From the IMG/VR virus record IMGVR_UViG_3300030328_001739, positions 1 through 64,000 of that record: a DNA stretch of 64,000 bases; one strand, given 5' to 3'. Shown piece by piece: positions 1-7,119 of the stretch. A model generated the notes under the pieces. That model saw only the letters and a list, made by a program, of their open reading frames with translations, ran no database searches and was not told where the DNA came from. Source of the DNA: a virus. Position 1 is the first letter of the stretch; each line of letters starts with the position of its first letter. Position numbers and translations under genes: made by a program.

Positions 1-27
1 ATGGTTAGTAATAGGGTGATATTATGA
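1..27 (+). CDS. 3' end of an upstream gene (partial)
   Basis: An open frame runs from the window edge to a TGA at 25-27, which overlaps the ATG of the next gene in an ATGA arrangement. That overlap is the usual gene junction in this window. Only nine codons are visible, so nothing can be said about the product. The gene may lie just beyond the collagen-like fibre locus if the genome is circular. Confidence 0.3.
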   Translation: MVSNRVIL

Positions 28-620
28 CTTGGATAGGGGTCTTAGCAACAATAGCCCAAGAAGGGCAAGCAGGTGTTCCACCTACCGCTTGTTCTATTGC
101 TACTGCGGCAAGTAACGCAGGTGGTAATACAGATGATGCCGCTTGGGTTTCTTCGGGTGCAGGGTGTACTGGTGCCGAGGCTATGCACAGCGTATCTCAA
201 ACAGGAACAAGTGCGGCTTGGTCTAGTGCTGATAGTGGTACTACAAGCCAACTTACTCATAACGCACCTGTTGATGCTATTTTGCCTTTTAATGGTTGTT
301 CATCGGTGGATTACCTACAAATTAAAGGATATATTAGAGCAACAAACGCAACAAGTTTTGCTTGGAATTGTTCGGTTGAATCTTCTAGTCTAAGTAATTC
401 TTGTTCGGTTTCTATGGGTACTAACTCAACAGCACAGGATTGCACAGGTACTACTCATGCAAATACTTGTACCATGACTTTCGGTGGCGGTAGAGGTGGT
501 ATAGCCGGCCCTGCTGCGGGAGATGAATTGAAACTTTTAATTAGGGCAACCGCTACTAATGCTAATGGTACTACTACAATATCCCCTAAAGTAAGAATAA
601 TTTATGATTATGTGAGTTGA
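24..620 (+). CDS. Unknown structural-type protein, 198 aa
   Basis: The 198-residue protein is rich in Ser, Thr, Ala and Gly, with about ten scattered cysteines and no clear membrane segment, which suggests a beta-rich secreted or virion protein. The C-terminal part looks like an immunoglobulin-like beta-sandwich (alternating polar/hydrophobic strands ending in IRIIYDYV), but this is an impression, not a match. It overlaps the upstream stop by ATGA and sits ahead of a methyltransferase-like and an oxygenase gene among virion genes. A fibre or capsid accessory protein is likely; I do not recognise the family. Confidence 0.6.
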   Translation: MTWIGVLATIAQEGQAGVPPTACSIATAASNAGGNTDDAAWVSSGAGCTGAEAMHSVSQTGTSAAWSSADSGTTSQLTHNAPVDAILPFNGCSSVDYLQIKGYIRATNATSFAWNCSVESSSLSNSCSVSMGTNSTAQDCTGTTHANTCTMTFGGGRGGIAGPAAGDELKLLIRATATNANGTTTISPKVRIIYDYVS

Positions 621-625
621 TTAAT

Positions 626-1174
626 ATGGCAGAAAGACAAAGAGTAATTTTACCGGAAGGAACATCGGGAGACTTCGCAATAAGACATTTTACAATGCAG
701 ACCACAGATTATATGTGGGAAACTTATGTAAATATGAAAAACGAAACAGCAGAAGAATATACTGTATTAACTAAAGAAGGGTGCAGTATGCCTATTATGC
801 AAGATTCTTACGCTGAATATAGAGAACATCAATGGCTTTGGGATAATGCAACAGGGGATGTATTGATTGGCGGTCTAGGGATAGGCTTAGTGCATCAAAA
901 ATTAATAGATAATCCTAATGTAACTTCTGTAACTATAATAGAAAACAGCCAAGATGTAATAGATTTAGTTTGGGAACATTGTGCTAAAGATGATACTTTT
1001 ACCTTAATAAAAGCAGATATAGAAACGTGGGAAATACCCGTTGATTCTTCTTGGGATGTAGGTTGGTTTGATACTTGGGTTTATGATAATCCTTTGACTA
1101 TGAAAGCATACAAAGAATTAATGCACGAAAGATATGGTAGTTATGTAACTAATATTGGTAGTTGGTGGGCTTAA
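626..1174 (+). CDS. Class I SAM-dependent methyltransferase-like protein, 182 aa
   Basis: The centre has a glycine-rich nucleotide-binding loop, IGGLGIG at about residues 80-86, followed about 20 residues later by an acidic end of strand 2 (TIIENS). This is the layout of class I methyltransferases and of spermidine-synthase-fold proteins. The following segment (ADIETWEI, then WDVGWFDTW) matches motifs II-III in position. The protein is short, with little beyond the Rossmann core. I chose ATG 626 over the in-frame TTG at 617. The neighbouring 2-oxoglutarate oxygenase suggests a pair that modifies a virion or host molecule. The substrate is unknown. Confidence 0.6.
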   Translation: MAERQRVILPEGTSGDFAIRHFTMQTTDYMWETYVNMKNETAEEYTVLTKEGCSMPIMQDSYAEYREHQWLWDNATGDVLIGGLGIGLVHQKLIDNPNVTSVTIIENSQDVIDLVWEHCAKDDTFTLIKADIETWEIPVDSSWDVGWFDTWVYDNPLTMKAYKELMHERYGSYVTNIGSWWA

Positions 1175-1180
1175 GTAACC

Positions 1181-1189
1181 TTTATTAAG
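1181..1189 (+). promoter_or_regulatory. TATA-like box, leaderless promoter of the oxygenase gene
   Basis: TTTATTAAG begins exactly 29 nt before the ATG at 1210. The same distance is seen at several other starts in this window, which suggests transcription starting at the start codon. Confidence 0.4.
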
Positions 1190-1209
1190 AAACAATTTTA
1201 GTGGTAACT

Positions 1210-1761
1210 ATGAGACAACATCCGGCTTGGATAATGTGGGAAGGCGCATTATCAGACGAAATATGTGATTTTATTATTGAAAGCGGTTTAACTTTGCCAC
1301 CTAATAAGGCATCTACATTCAAAGGTGAAGATGACCCTAATAGAAAAACACAAGTTAGATGGATACAAAAAGATAGGTTTCCTGAAATATTAGAAATAGT
1401 TGATAAGTTTGCTAAAGATGCAAATGAACATTTTAAGTTAGATATTGATAGTATAGATTATTTACAGTTTACAGAATACAAAGATGTAGGTCATTTTTAT
1501 GGCGACCATCACGATGTTGATTGGGATAGAGCAGACGGAAGACATAGAAAGATTTCTATTGTAGTACAATTATCAGACCCTAAAGAATATACAGGAGGAG
1601 ATTTTTCTTTTATGACAACAGAAAGCCCTGACCCTATAACGGTTAAGAAACGGGGTACAGTCATAGCGTTTGTATCATACTACGACCACGCAGTATCCCC
1701 TATCTTATCGGGTAGTAGGACTAGCCTAGTAGGATGGTATGAAGGTCCGAGGTGGAAGTAA
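1210..1761 (+). CDS. 2-oxoglutarate/Fe(II)-dependent oxygenase (prolyl-4-hydroxylase type), 183 aa
   Basis: The double-stranded beta-helix signature is complete: the iron-binding HxD is H100 and D102 (in GDHHDVD), the distal iron ligand is H160 (in DHAVSP), and the 2-oxoglutarate-binding basic residue is R170 (in GSRTSL). Between them a GGDFSF turn is typical of P4H/PKHD-type hydroxylases. The likely reaction is oxygen-dependent hydroxylation of a protein side chain, releasing succinate. ATG 1210 is preferred because a TATA-like box lies 29 nt upstream; GTG 1201 is in frame. It sits next to a methyltransferase-like gene within the virion gene block, and the same genome encodes a collagen-like fibre, a plausible but unproven substrate. 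Confidence 0.85.
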   Translation: MRQHPAWIMWEGALSDEICDFIIESGLTLPPNKASTFKGEDDPNRKTQVRWIQKDRFPEILEIVDKFAKDANEHFKLDIDSIDYLQFTEYKDVGHFYGDHHDVDWDRADGRHRKISIVVQLSDPKEYTGGDFSFMTTESPDPITVKKRGTVIAFVSYYDHAVSPILSGSRTSLVGWYEGPRWK

Positions 1762-1928
1762 TGAGAGAAGGAAAAATAGTTTATCAGCCCCCTGAAAAAT
1801 GTTACACTAGAGTATCAATAGAAGAAACCCCACATGGGTATAAAATATATAGAGATGGAGATAGCAGTCCTTTTACGGTTATCCCTCATTCAGCAGTCAA
1901 AGAAATACAATATAAGGGAGGTGAGTAA
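1761..1928 (+). CDS. Small unknown protein, 55 aa
   Basis: ATG 1761 shares one base with the oxygenase stop (TAATG), and the frame runs to TAA at 1926-1928. The product (MREGKIVYQPPEKCYTR...) is hydrophilic, with a pattern like a small beta-sheet protein. The gene fills the gap between two others exactly, overlapping the next start (GTGAGTAA), so it is probably real. The function is unknown. Confidence 0.5.
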   Translation: MREGKIVYQPPEKCYTRVSIEETPHGYKIYRDGDSSPFTVIPHSAVKEIQYKGGE

Positions 1929-2241
1929 GATACAGATATATGGAATAGAACTAGAAGTTTGGTTAGCATTAGGCGGTGCTGTTGCAGCAGGAAGTATTTG
2001 GGCTTTGAAAAAATACCAAAAAATTAACGCAGACGGTAAAATTACACTTGATGAAATTATCGGAGCCGTAGAAGAAGGCGAGAAGTTTGCAGATAAAATT
2101 GTCGAAGCAACAGAAGATTTAGAAAAAGCACTTAAGGCTAAGAAAAAGGCAGAATTAATTGCTATCGCAGAAGAAAAAGGACTTGATACTACTGGTACAA
2201 AAGCAGATTTAATCGAAAGAATAACTGCTGGTGAAGAGTAA
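1921..2241 (+). CDS. Small membrane protein with C-terminal SAP motif, 106 aa
   Basis: Translation probably starts at GTG 1921, which overlaps the upstream stop. A longer in-frame start at 1834 would read through the preceding gene. Residues about 12-32 (VWLALGGAVAAGSIWAL) form a probable membrane helix, followed by a charged helical region. The C-terminal roughly 35 residues match a SAP helix-extension-helix motif (KKKAELIAIAEEKGLDT then KADLIERI). SAP motifs usually bind DNA. A membrane anchor plus SAP could tether DNA or serve as a structural adaptor, but the role is inferred. Confidence 0.55.
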   Translation: MSKIQIYGIELEVWLALGGAVAAGSIWALKKYQKINADGKITLDEIIGAVEEGEKFADKIVEATEDLEKALKAKKKAELIAIAEEKGLDTTGTKADLIERITAGEE

Positions 2242-2604
2242 ATGGACTTTGAAGAATACGACCAACAGGGAATCGTATTCGCTGTGATTGTTATTGGTCT
2301 TATAGCAACGGCTTCTGTGCCGTATAAGCCATCCTTTTTATTTTTGTCTAATGACTGTTATTGGGCCGAAGGCGAGGTTACTGGTAAAGAATATGATACT
2401 CAACTAACTAAAACAGATTATTTTATTCTTTTCAACGGAACATTCGATAACGAAACAGATTTCGATGGAAGGGTTTATGTTCCTCTTTATTTGTATCTTC
2501 AAATACCCATAGGGTATAAGATAGAAGGTGAAGAGTTTTGCGACAGGCAGACGTTGAGGGAATGGATTCAAAGCGGGAATCTAACCATCAACTTCAAAGA
2601 ATAG
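2242..2604 (+). CDS. Membrane-anchored unknown protein, 120 aa
   Basis: The ATG directly follows the preceding stop. Residues about 10-30 are hydrophobic (GIVFAVIVIGLIATASV) and would act as a signal anchor. The remaining roughly 90 residues contain potential archaeal N-glycosylation sites (NGT, NET, NLT) and two cysteines, suggesting an exposed domain. The family is unknown. Confidence 0.55.
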   Translation: MDFEEYDQQGIVFAVIVIGLIATASVPYKPSFLFLSNDCYWAEGEVTGKEYDTQLTKTDYFILFNGTFDNETDFDGRVYVPLYLYLQIPIGYKIEGEEFCDRQTLREWIQSGNLTINFKE

Positions 2605-2786
2605 AGTGGAGAGTGTACCAATTGGAAGAAAAAACTATTAAAATACAAACTATTTTAGAAAGAATAGAGAGTAATAATTTAGTTAAGTATGACCGACAAA
2701 TTGATAGGTCAGCGACTTTAATGAATAGAATAGTGTGGGCTGTTAGGCTCTGCGCTGTATGCTTTATGGTAGGTGTTTTTTTATGA
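2562..2786 (+). CDS. Coiled-coil protein with C-terminal membrane helix, 74 aa
   Basis: ATG 2562 is preceded by GAGGG. It lies inside the end of the preceding gene in another frame. The first roughly 45 residues are strongly helical and charged (QLEEKTIKIQTILERIES), and the last roughly 20 form a membrane segment (IVWAVRLCAVCFMVGVF). The same layout occurs in the 53078 gene, and in mirror order in the 56619 gene. Lysis or membrane-associated accessory functions are possible, but no family is recognised. Confidence 0.5.
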   Translation: MDSKRESNHQLQRIEWRVYQLEEKTIKIQTILERIESNNLVKYDRQIDRSATLMNRIVWAVRLCAVCFMVGVFL

Positions 2787-3322
2787 GTTATTATTGTTCT
2801 AATTCTGATGTAGGTCAAAGATTAGGTTTAGATTCAGCCCAAAGAAGCAGAGCATCTAGTAGACTTACTAGTGCTATAAGAAGGGCTACAATAGATATAG
2901 ACCAATGTTTTAGAGACTATGGTAGAGATGCGCCTAGTGGAGAGATAGGAGAATCAACTCTAAACGGTGCAGTAGAAGCAGGTGCTACCAGTATAACATT
3001 GACTAGTGGTACTTCATTTGCTAGTAGTGGTAATGGTAACATAAATGGAGATTCATTCAAATGGACTGGTAAATCCACTCATACTTTAACAGGCGTTACT
3101 GGGGTATCAGTAGACCATTTATCAGGGGTAACAGTACAAGAAGGAGAGTTTGCTCATGTTCTTAGAGAAATATGTGCTGATTTAGCATCGTCTTATTATT
3201 TAGAAGACGAATCTGTATTTCAACAGGGTGGATTAAAAGATGGAGGATTAAGAACCAATACTCTTCGTACAAGGGGTAATGAAAACCTATATCGTTTAGC
3301 GCATCTTGGAAGTGTAGATTAA
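2783..3322 (+). CDS. Putative head-tail connector/adaptor protein, 179 aa
   Basis: The gene starts at ATG 2783 (MSYYCSNSDV), preceded by GGTAGGTG. The N-terminal roughly 45 residues are helical, with an early SDVGQRLG segment like phage head-completion adaptors, in which a small helical bundle binds the portal. A Ser/Thr/Gly-rich middle domain (about 65-125) looks like an inserted beta-domain. The last roughly 50 residues are helical again. Position just before the next two neck/tail genes supports a connector role. The family call is by layout, not by strong motif. Confidence 0.5.
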   Translation: MSYYCSNSDVGQRLGLDSAQRSRASSRLTSAIRRATIDIDQCFRDYGRDAPSGEIGESTLNGAVEAGATSITLTSGTSFASSGNGNINGDSFKWTGKSTHTLTGVTGVSVDHLSGVTVQEGEFAHVLREICADLASSYYLEDESVFQQGGLKDGGLRTNTLRTRGNENLYRLAHLGSVD

Positions 3323-4044
3323 TGCCGTATACATCACAATTAGCCCCTTATCAACGCAGAAGTGGCGGAGCAAATCAAGGTTCTGCTATCCAATTAAAGG
3401 TAGGTTATAACGATAGAGGTTTAATAAAAGCATTAGAAAATATAGATATGGAAATAAACCATAAACATTGGTTAGGTCTTGAAATACAAGGTTATCTTAA
3501 AGCAATAGTTATACCTGCCGCACAAGAAGAACTAAAAAAGAAAAACCCTACTACTTATGATAAGATTTTACCAGCAACAAGGAAGTTCAAACAAAGTAAA
3601 AGCATATACAGAAGAGTAGCAGAATCACTAGAAGCAGAAATAGATTCAGAAGGTATTGTTAAAGCAGGTTCAAGTCCTTTCCCATACGGTGTAACTGGTA
3701 GTAGGCAAGATGCTGGAACTAAAAAAACTATTGCTCAAATAGTAAAACGTGGTATGAGGCCTTTTGTGTATAAGAAAAAGAAAAGACTAACTAGTCTACC
3801 TCCAGTCGTTAGGTCGTCAATATCCTATGGTACTATGAAAAGAAGTGCAGGAGAAATACCTTATAGTGTAAGTACTTCATTACCTATGTCATTAAAGGGT
3901 AAACACCCCGGATTTACAGGTAGGCAAAGATTTGATTATACTGCATTTATGGAAAAAATGATAAAGGAAGAGTTTAGGACTCAATGGATACCTAGAAGAC
4001 TAGAGTTCTTGGGCGAAGTATATGGATTTAAGAGGAGGGCATAA
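3322..4044 (+). CDS. Putative neck/tail-joining protein (HK97 gp10-like position), 240 aa
   Basis: The ATG overlaps the preceding stop by one base (TAATG). The protein is basic, with an N-terminal helical region, a Lys/Arg-rich stretch near residue 150, and a HPGFTGR segment near residue 195. That segment resembles the conserved HP-G/T region of gp10-type minor tail proteins. Gene order (adaptor, this gene, tail completion, tail tube, chaperones, tape measure) matches siphovirus neck genes. Confidence 0.5.
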   Translation: MPYTSQLAPYQRRSGGANQGSAIQLKVGYNDRGLIKALENIDMEINHKHWLGLEIQGYLKAIVIPAAQEELKKKNPTTYDKILPATRKFKQSKSIYRRVAESLEAEIDSEGIVKAGSSPFPYGVTGSRQDAGTKKTIAQIVKRGMRPFVYKKKKRLTSLPPVVRSSISYGTMKRSAGEIPYSVSTSLPMSLKGKHPGFTGRQRFDYTAFMEKMIKEEFRTQWIPRRLEFLGEVYGFKRRA

Positions 4045-4046
4045 AG

Positions 4047-5132
4047 ATGGGAATATCAGATAAAACACATTATTGGACTAGTAGAACTAACCTTAGTGGA
4101 CCTACGGTTCCTAATGGTTCTAATAATACAGCATGGTCTTTAGTTGCTGGAGATAATGGAGATGGTGTTGCTAATAATAACAACTGGAGAGTATCTAGTG
4201 GTTCGGGAGGACAGACTTGGAAAGTAAACGCCAGTACTGATAATACATTGGTTGCTAGTTTTGTTTACGTTGCTAAACCCGATACAGATGAAGTTGTAAT
4301 GAAAATAGATAATGGTACACATAAAGCAGAAGTAAAAATAGCAAGTAGTAACTCACAAATAAAATTAGTAGGTGCTACTACTGCTACCAAATCTGATTTA
4401 GATTTAGACGTTAGTGAAGATAGGTCTGTTCCTGTTTTACTAAGATTAACTCTAGATAGCAACGGTGTTGCTAAGTTATATTTTGATGAGATTATAGAAG
4501 ATGATGACGCTAATACTCACTATATCTCTGTAAACGGAGCATCTTCTTCTTCTGCTGGTATATACTGGGGCAACACAACTGGAACTTTAGATTGGGAAAT
4601 AGTCTACGCTACTACTCAAGGTGCTTATTCTCCTGATGAAATGGATATTAGCGATTTCGTAACCACATCATTTATCCGAACTGGTTTATCAGTAGTAGAA
4701 ACTCTGAAATCCTCTAAAAGATTTCATATTAAGAATCATGTATCCCCTAGTGCTATAATATATGGTTATGATTTATCTAGCAACATGGTTAGTAGAGTAT
4801 CTGTACCTAGTATACACGTAGTATTAACAAACGCTACATCACCCCAATTTAACACATTGTCAGGTGCTAACACAGAACAAGATTATACTATTGATTTGTA
4901 TGTAACAAGTAGAGGTACTGATTATAGAAACGCTTACAGATTAGGGTTGTCTATTATAGGAGAATGTTTTGATGAACTATATACAAAGACTGGTTTAGAA
5001 GGCGGGGTTGACTCATTAACAGGATATAATTTAGTCTTTGATACCAAAATGGATGATGATGAAATAGTCTGCATACATCATCTTAATCTTACTTATATGA
5101 AGCGAGTTAATATGACACGTAGAGAAATCTAA
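4047..5132 (+). CDS. Tail-completion protein with N-terminal lectin-like domain, 361 aa
   Basis: Residues about 1-195 look like a jelly-roll/concanavalin-like domain: repeated beta strands, NNNWRVSSGSGGQTW, then VLLRLTLDSNGVAKLYF. The C-terminal roughly 160 residues (DFVTTSFIRTGLSVVETL...) have the compact alpha/beta feel of a tail terminator. It lies directly before the tail tube gene, where siphoviruses encode the tail terminator. A fused carbohydrate-binding domain on a tail-completion protein is my reading; both parts are inferred. Confidence 0.5.
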   Translation: MGISDKTHYWTSRTNLSGPTVPNGSNNTAWSLVAGDNGDGVANNNNWRVSSGSGGQTWKVNASTDNTLVASFVYVAKPDTDEVVMKIDNGTHKAEVKIASSNSQIKLVGATTATKSDLDLDVSEDRSVPVLLRLTLDSNGVAKLYFDEIIEDDDANTHYISVNGASSSSAGIYWGNTTGTLDWEIVYATTQGAYSPDEMDISDFVTTSFIRTGLSVVETLKSSKRFHIKNHVSPSAIIYGYDLSSNMVSRVSVPSIHVVLTNATSPQFNTLSGANTEQDYTIDLYVTSRGTDYRNAYRLGLSIIGECFDELYTKTGLEGGVDSLTGYNLVFDTKMDDDEIVCIHHLNLTYMKRVNMTRREI

Positions 5133-5138
5133 GCAACG

Positions 5139-5150
5139 GTTATATAACAC
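5139..5150 (+). promoter_or_regulatory. TATA box upstream of the tail tube gene
   Basis: GGTTATATAACAC at 5138-5150 lies in the 49-bp gap before the tail tube ATG at 5182. It is 40 nt upstream, so a short leader of about 13-16 nt would be made. The tube protein is needed in many copies, so its own promoter makes sense. Confidence 0.45.
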
Positions 5151-5181
5151 AGACCTAGTGGGTTAGTTTAGAGGCAACGAT

Positions 5182-6240
5182 ATGACAACATTCGCAAGTA
5201 GATATGTAAGTATGGTAAAAGAGGCTACCTTTGGTACGCCAGTAACAACAGCAACAGCCTTTGGTGAAGTTGATGAAGAAGGATTTCAAGAATCATTTGA
5301 CGTTCTCACTAGAGGGGATATGAACAGATATGGAGCAAGTAAGGCTATTGATTCAAAACATTATGCTGATGGTTCTTTTTCTATGCCTTTACAACCTGAT
5401 AGGTTTACAATGATGTGCCTACACGGTCTTTTCGGTACACATACGCCCGGTGGTACACCCGGAACAAACGATACTCTAACAGAGTTAGCAGATACATCTA
5501 GTGCTAACCTTCCATCTTACACTTTCTTAGTGGGAAGAGATGACAAAGAGTTTACATACGCAGGTCAAGTTATAGATAGTTGTTCAATCAGCGCATCTGT
5601 TGGAGAGTATGCTATGATTTCATTTAATACAACTGGAATGAAATCCCAATTTAATCTTTCTAATGGTGCTACTGTTGCTTTAGCAAGCCTATCTGCTCCT
5701 ACTTATGATTACACAGGAGATGCAGCACACTTCGTTGGTGCTTATGTTAACTTCGAAGACCTTGCTACTACTACTGCTTACTCTAAATTAGTACAAAGTA
5801 TTTCAGTAGATATTAAAACTAACAGAGATTTAGATAATTCATACAATCTAGGTGATTCATGTATTAGTAGAGTTCCACCATTAGGTATGAGAGAAGTAAC
5901 TGGTACAATTACATTCCATAAAAATGTTATAACTGCTGATATAGCAGTAGATGAACCTGATTACATTAACTTACTATCAGGAGATTTAATTAATGGTAGT
6001 GCTAGTAACCCTGCATTATCAGTTCTTTTCTATGTCGGAGCAGCAGATTACATCCGATTAGATATACACAAATTACATTATGAAGCCCCACAGACCAGCG
6101 TAAGTGGAAGAGACAGTCAGACAATGTCAGTAAACTTCATCGGTCTTTATGACGAGACAGAGACAGAGATGGCAAAGATAACCTTTAGTTCTTCGTCTAC
6201 TGCGTTCACAGGTGGCGCAAAAGTAGACTTGGATGCTTGA
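5182..6240 (+). CDS. Major tail tube protein, 352 aa
   Basis: The N-terminus (SMVKEATFGTPVTTAT) matches the KE.TFGT(P/A) start common in siphovirus and archaeal tailed-virus tail tube proteins. It is followed by repeated beta-strand segments and a QTMSVNFIGLYD ending typical of the tube fold. The length fits. It is followed by a small gene and then the frame-shifted chaperone pair and tape measure, the invariant order of long-tailed viruses. It has its own TATA box. Confidence 0.8.
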   Translation: MTTFASRYVSMVKEATFGTPVTTATAFGEVDEEGFQESFDVLTRGDMNRYGASKAIDSKHYADGSFSMPLQPDRFTMMCLHGLFGTHTPGGTPGTNDTLTELADTSSANLPSYTFLVGRDDKEFTYAGQVIDSCSISASVGEYAMISFNTTGMKSQFNLSNGATVALASLSAPTYDYTGDAAHFVGAYVNFEDLATTTAYSKLVQSISVDIKTNRDLDNSYNLGDSCISRVPPLGMREVTGTITFHKNVITADIAVDEPDYINLLSGDLINGSASNPALSVLFYVGAADYIRLDIHKLHYEAPQTSVSGRDSQTMSVNFIGLYDETETEMAKITFSSSSTAFTGGAKVDLDA

Positions 6241-6249
6241 GGTGATTGA

Positions 6250-6435
6250 ATGGGAGCGATAACTGCTGCAAGCAATTTAACAGTCAATACTATTATTGGC
6301 TCGCATACTGGATTAGGAGCAAGTGTGCAAACCTTTTTGAGAACATTATCAAATGGTGATATTATACACGATATTACTATCGTTAAAAAGGCAGCAGGTA
6401 ATAATTATATTGCCTACATTACATATGAAACATGA
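6250..6435 (+). CDS. Small unknown protein, 61 aa
   Basis: ATG 6250 is preceded by a GAGGTGATTGA ribosome site overlapping the end of the tail tube gene. The protein is short and mildly hydrophobic (AITAASNLTVNTIIGSHTG, then IAYITYET). The position between tail tube and tail chaperones suggests a tail accessory protein. The function is unknown. Confidence 0.5.
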   Translation: MGAITAASNLTVNTIIGSHTGLGASVQTFLRTLSNGDIIHDITIVKKAAGNNYIAYITYET

Positions 6436-6476
6436 GTTAGAGAATAGAATAGAATAGTAAAGAGAGAAGTGAAAAA

Positions 6477-6833
6477 ATGCCTATATTGCAGAAAGAAATT
6501 GAATTGAATGACGGAAGTAAAATCTTGGTACGACAAGTATCAGGAATGGAAAGATTAGAGATTGACTCTAAACAAGCAAAAGTGTTTAGAGGCATGAGAG
6601 ATTTCGGTCCTAATCCTATGGATTGGACCTCAGAACAACAATTAGAGTTTGCTGATGCTCTAGACGAAGCCGGTTGCGGCCCTACCGCACAAATGGCTGC
6701 TTGGATTCCCAACTGTATCGTTACGGAGGGTTTTGACGCAAATGATTTGACAATGGCGGAACTGCAAGATATACTACGCTTTGTGCGTGGTGATGAAGAA
6801 CCGGAGGGCGCAGTCCCTTTATCGAGTTCCTGA
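6477..6833 (+). CDS. Tail assembly chaperone, upstream frame (gpG-like), 118 aa
   Basis: The gene immediately precedes the tape-measure locus. It is a small acidic alpha-helical protein (EIELNDGSKILVRQ... then EQQLEFADALDEAGCG). Before its TGA at 6831-6833 lies the heptamer C CCT TTA at 6815-6821, read in the zero frame. This is a canonical X XXY YYZ slippery site, and the next gene continues in the -1 frame. The pair therefore matches the gpG/gpGT chaperone arrangement that guides tail tube polymerisation around the tape measure. The identity rests on position and frameshift architecture rather than sequence match. Confidence 0.7.
   Translation: MPILQKEIELNDGSKILVRQVSGMERLEIDSKQAKVFRGMRDFGPNPMDWTSEQQLEFADALDEAGCGPTAQMAAWIPNCIVTEGFDANDLTMAELQDILRFVRGDEEPEGAVPLSSS
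6815..6821 (+). promoter_or_regulatory. Programmed -1 ribosomal frameshift site
   Basis: CCCTTTA is in phase as C CCT TTA near the 3' end of the upstream chaperone gene. The -1 frame is open from 6797 to 7117. Slippage would make a fusion of about 213 residues with the junction ...PL/IEFLMVAPSL. This is the classical G/GT tail chaperone position. Confidence 0.65.
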
Positions 6834-7117
6834 TGGTTGCACCTTCGCTCTGTTCAACTTTCAAAGGCGTAACCCCGAGCGAGTTGCGGATGAAATATGC
6901 GGAGCAAGGAGGGCGTTACCTAATGGATATAGATTTAGTTGTAGCGGCTGAAATTAGTGCTAGAATAAGTGAGCAACAAGATACCGATTCTCCAGCAGCA
7001 TCTTCTAGAAAAGCAACGAAAGCGGTTGCTAAAAGAAATCAACGCAGAGCCATGTTAGACCAACAAGGCTTAGGGCAAGCGTTAAATGACACATTCGGCA
7101 ATATGGGAGATGATTAA
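6833..7117 (+). CDS. Tail assembly chaperone, downstream frame (T part of GT), 94 aa if started alone
   Basis: An ATG at 6833 shares its A with the TGA stop of the preceding frame, so independent re-initiation is possible. The frame is also open upstream back to 6797, and the reading RSPFIEFLMVAPSL continues smoothly through the ATG, which supports translation as a -1 frameshift fusion. The protein has a helical, charged C-terminal tail (SSRKATKAVAKRNQRRAM) suited to binding the tape measure. The next gene begins two bases after its stop. Confidence 0.65.
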   Translation: MVAPSLCSTFKGVTPSELRMKYAEQGGRYLMDIDLVVAAEISARISEQQDTDSPAASSRKATKAVAKRNQRRAMLDQQGLGQALNDTFGNMGDD

Positions 7118-7119
7118 CT

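Noticed and set aside
2594-2818. Long antisense frame of 74 codons
   Set aside because: It is the shadow of the 2562 and 2783 genes, with no ribosome site or conserved features.
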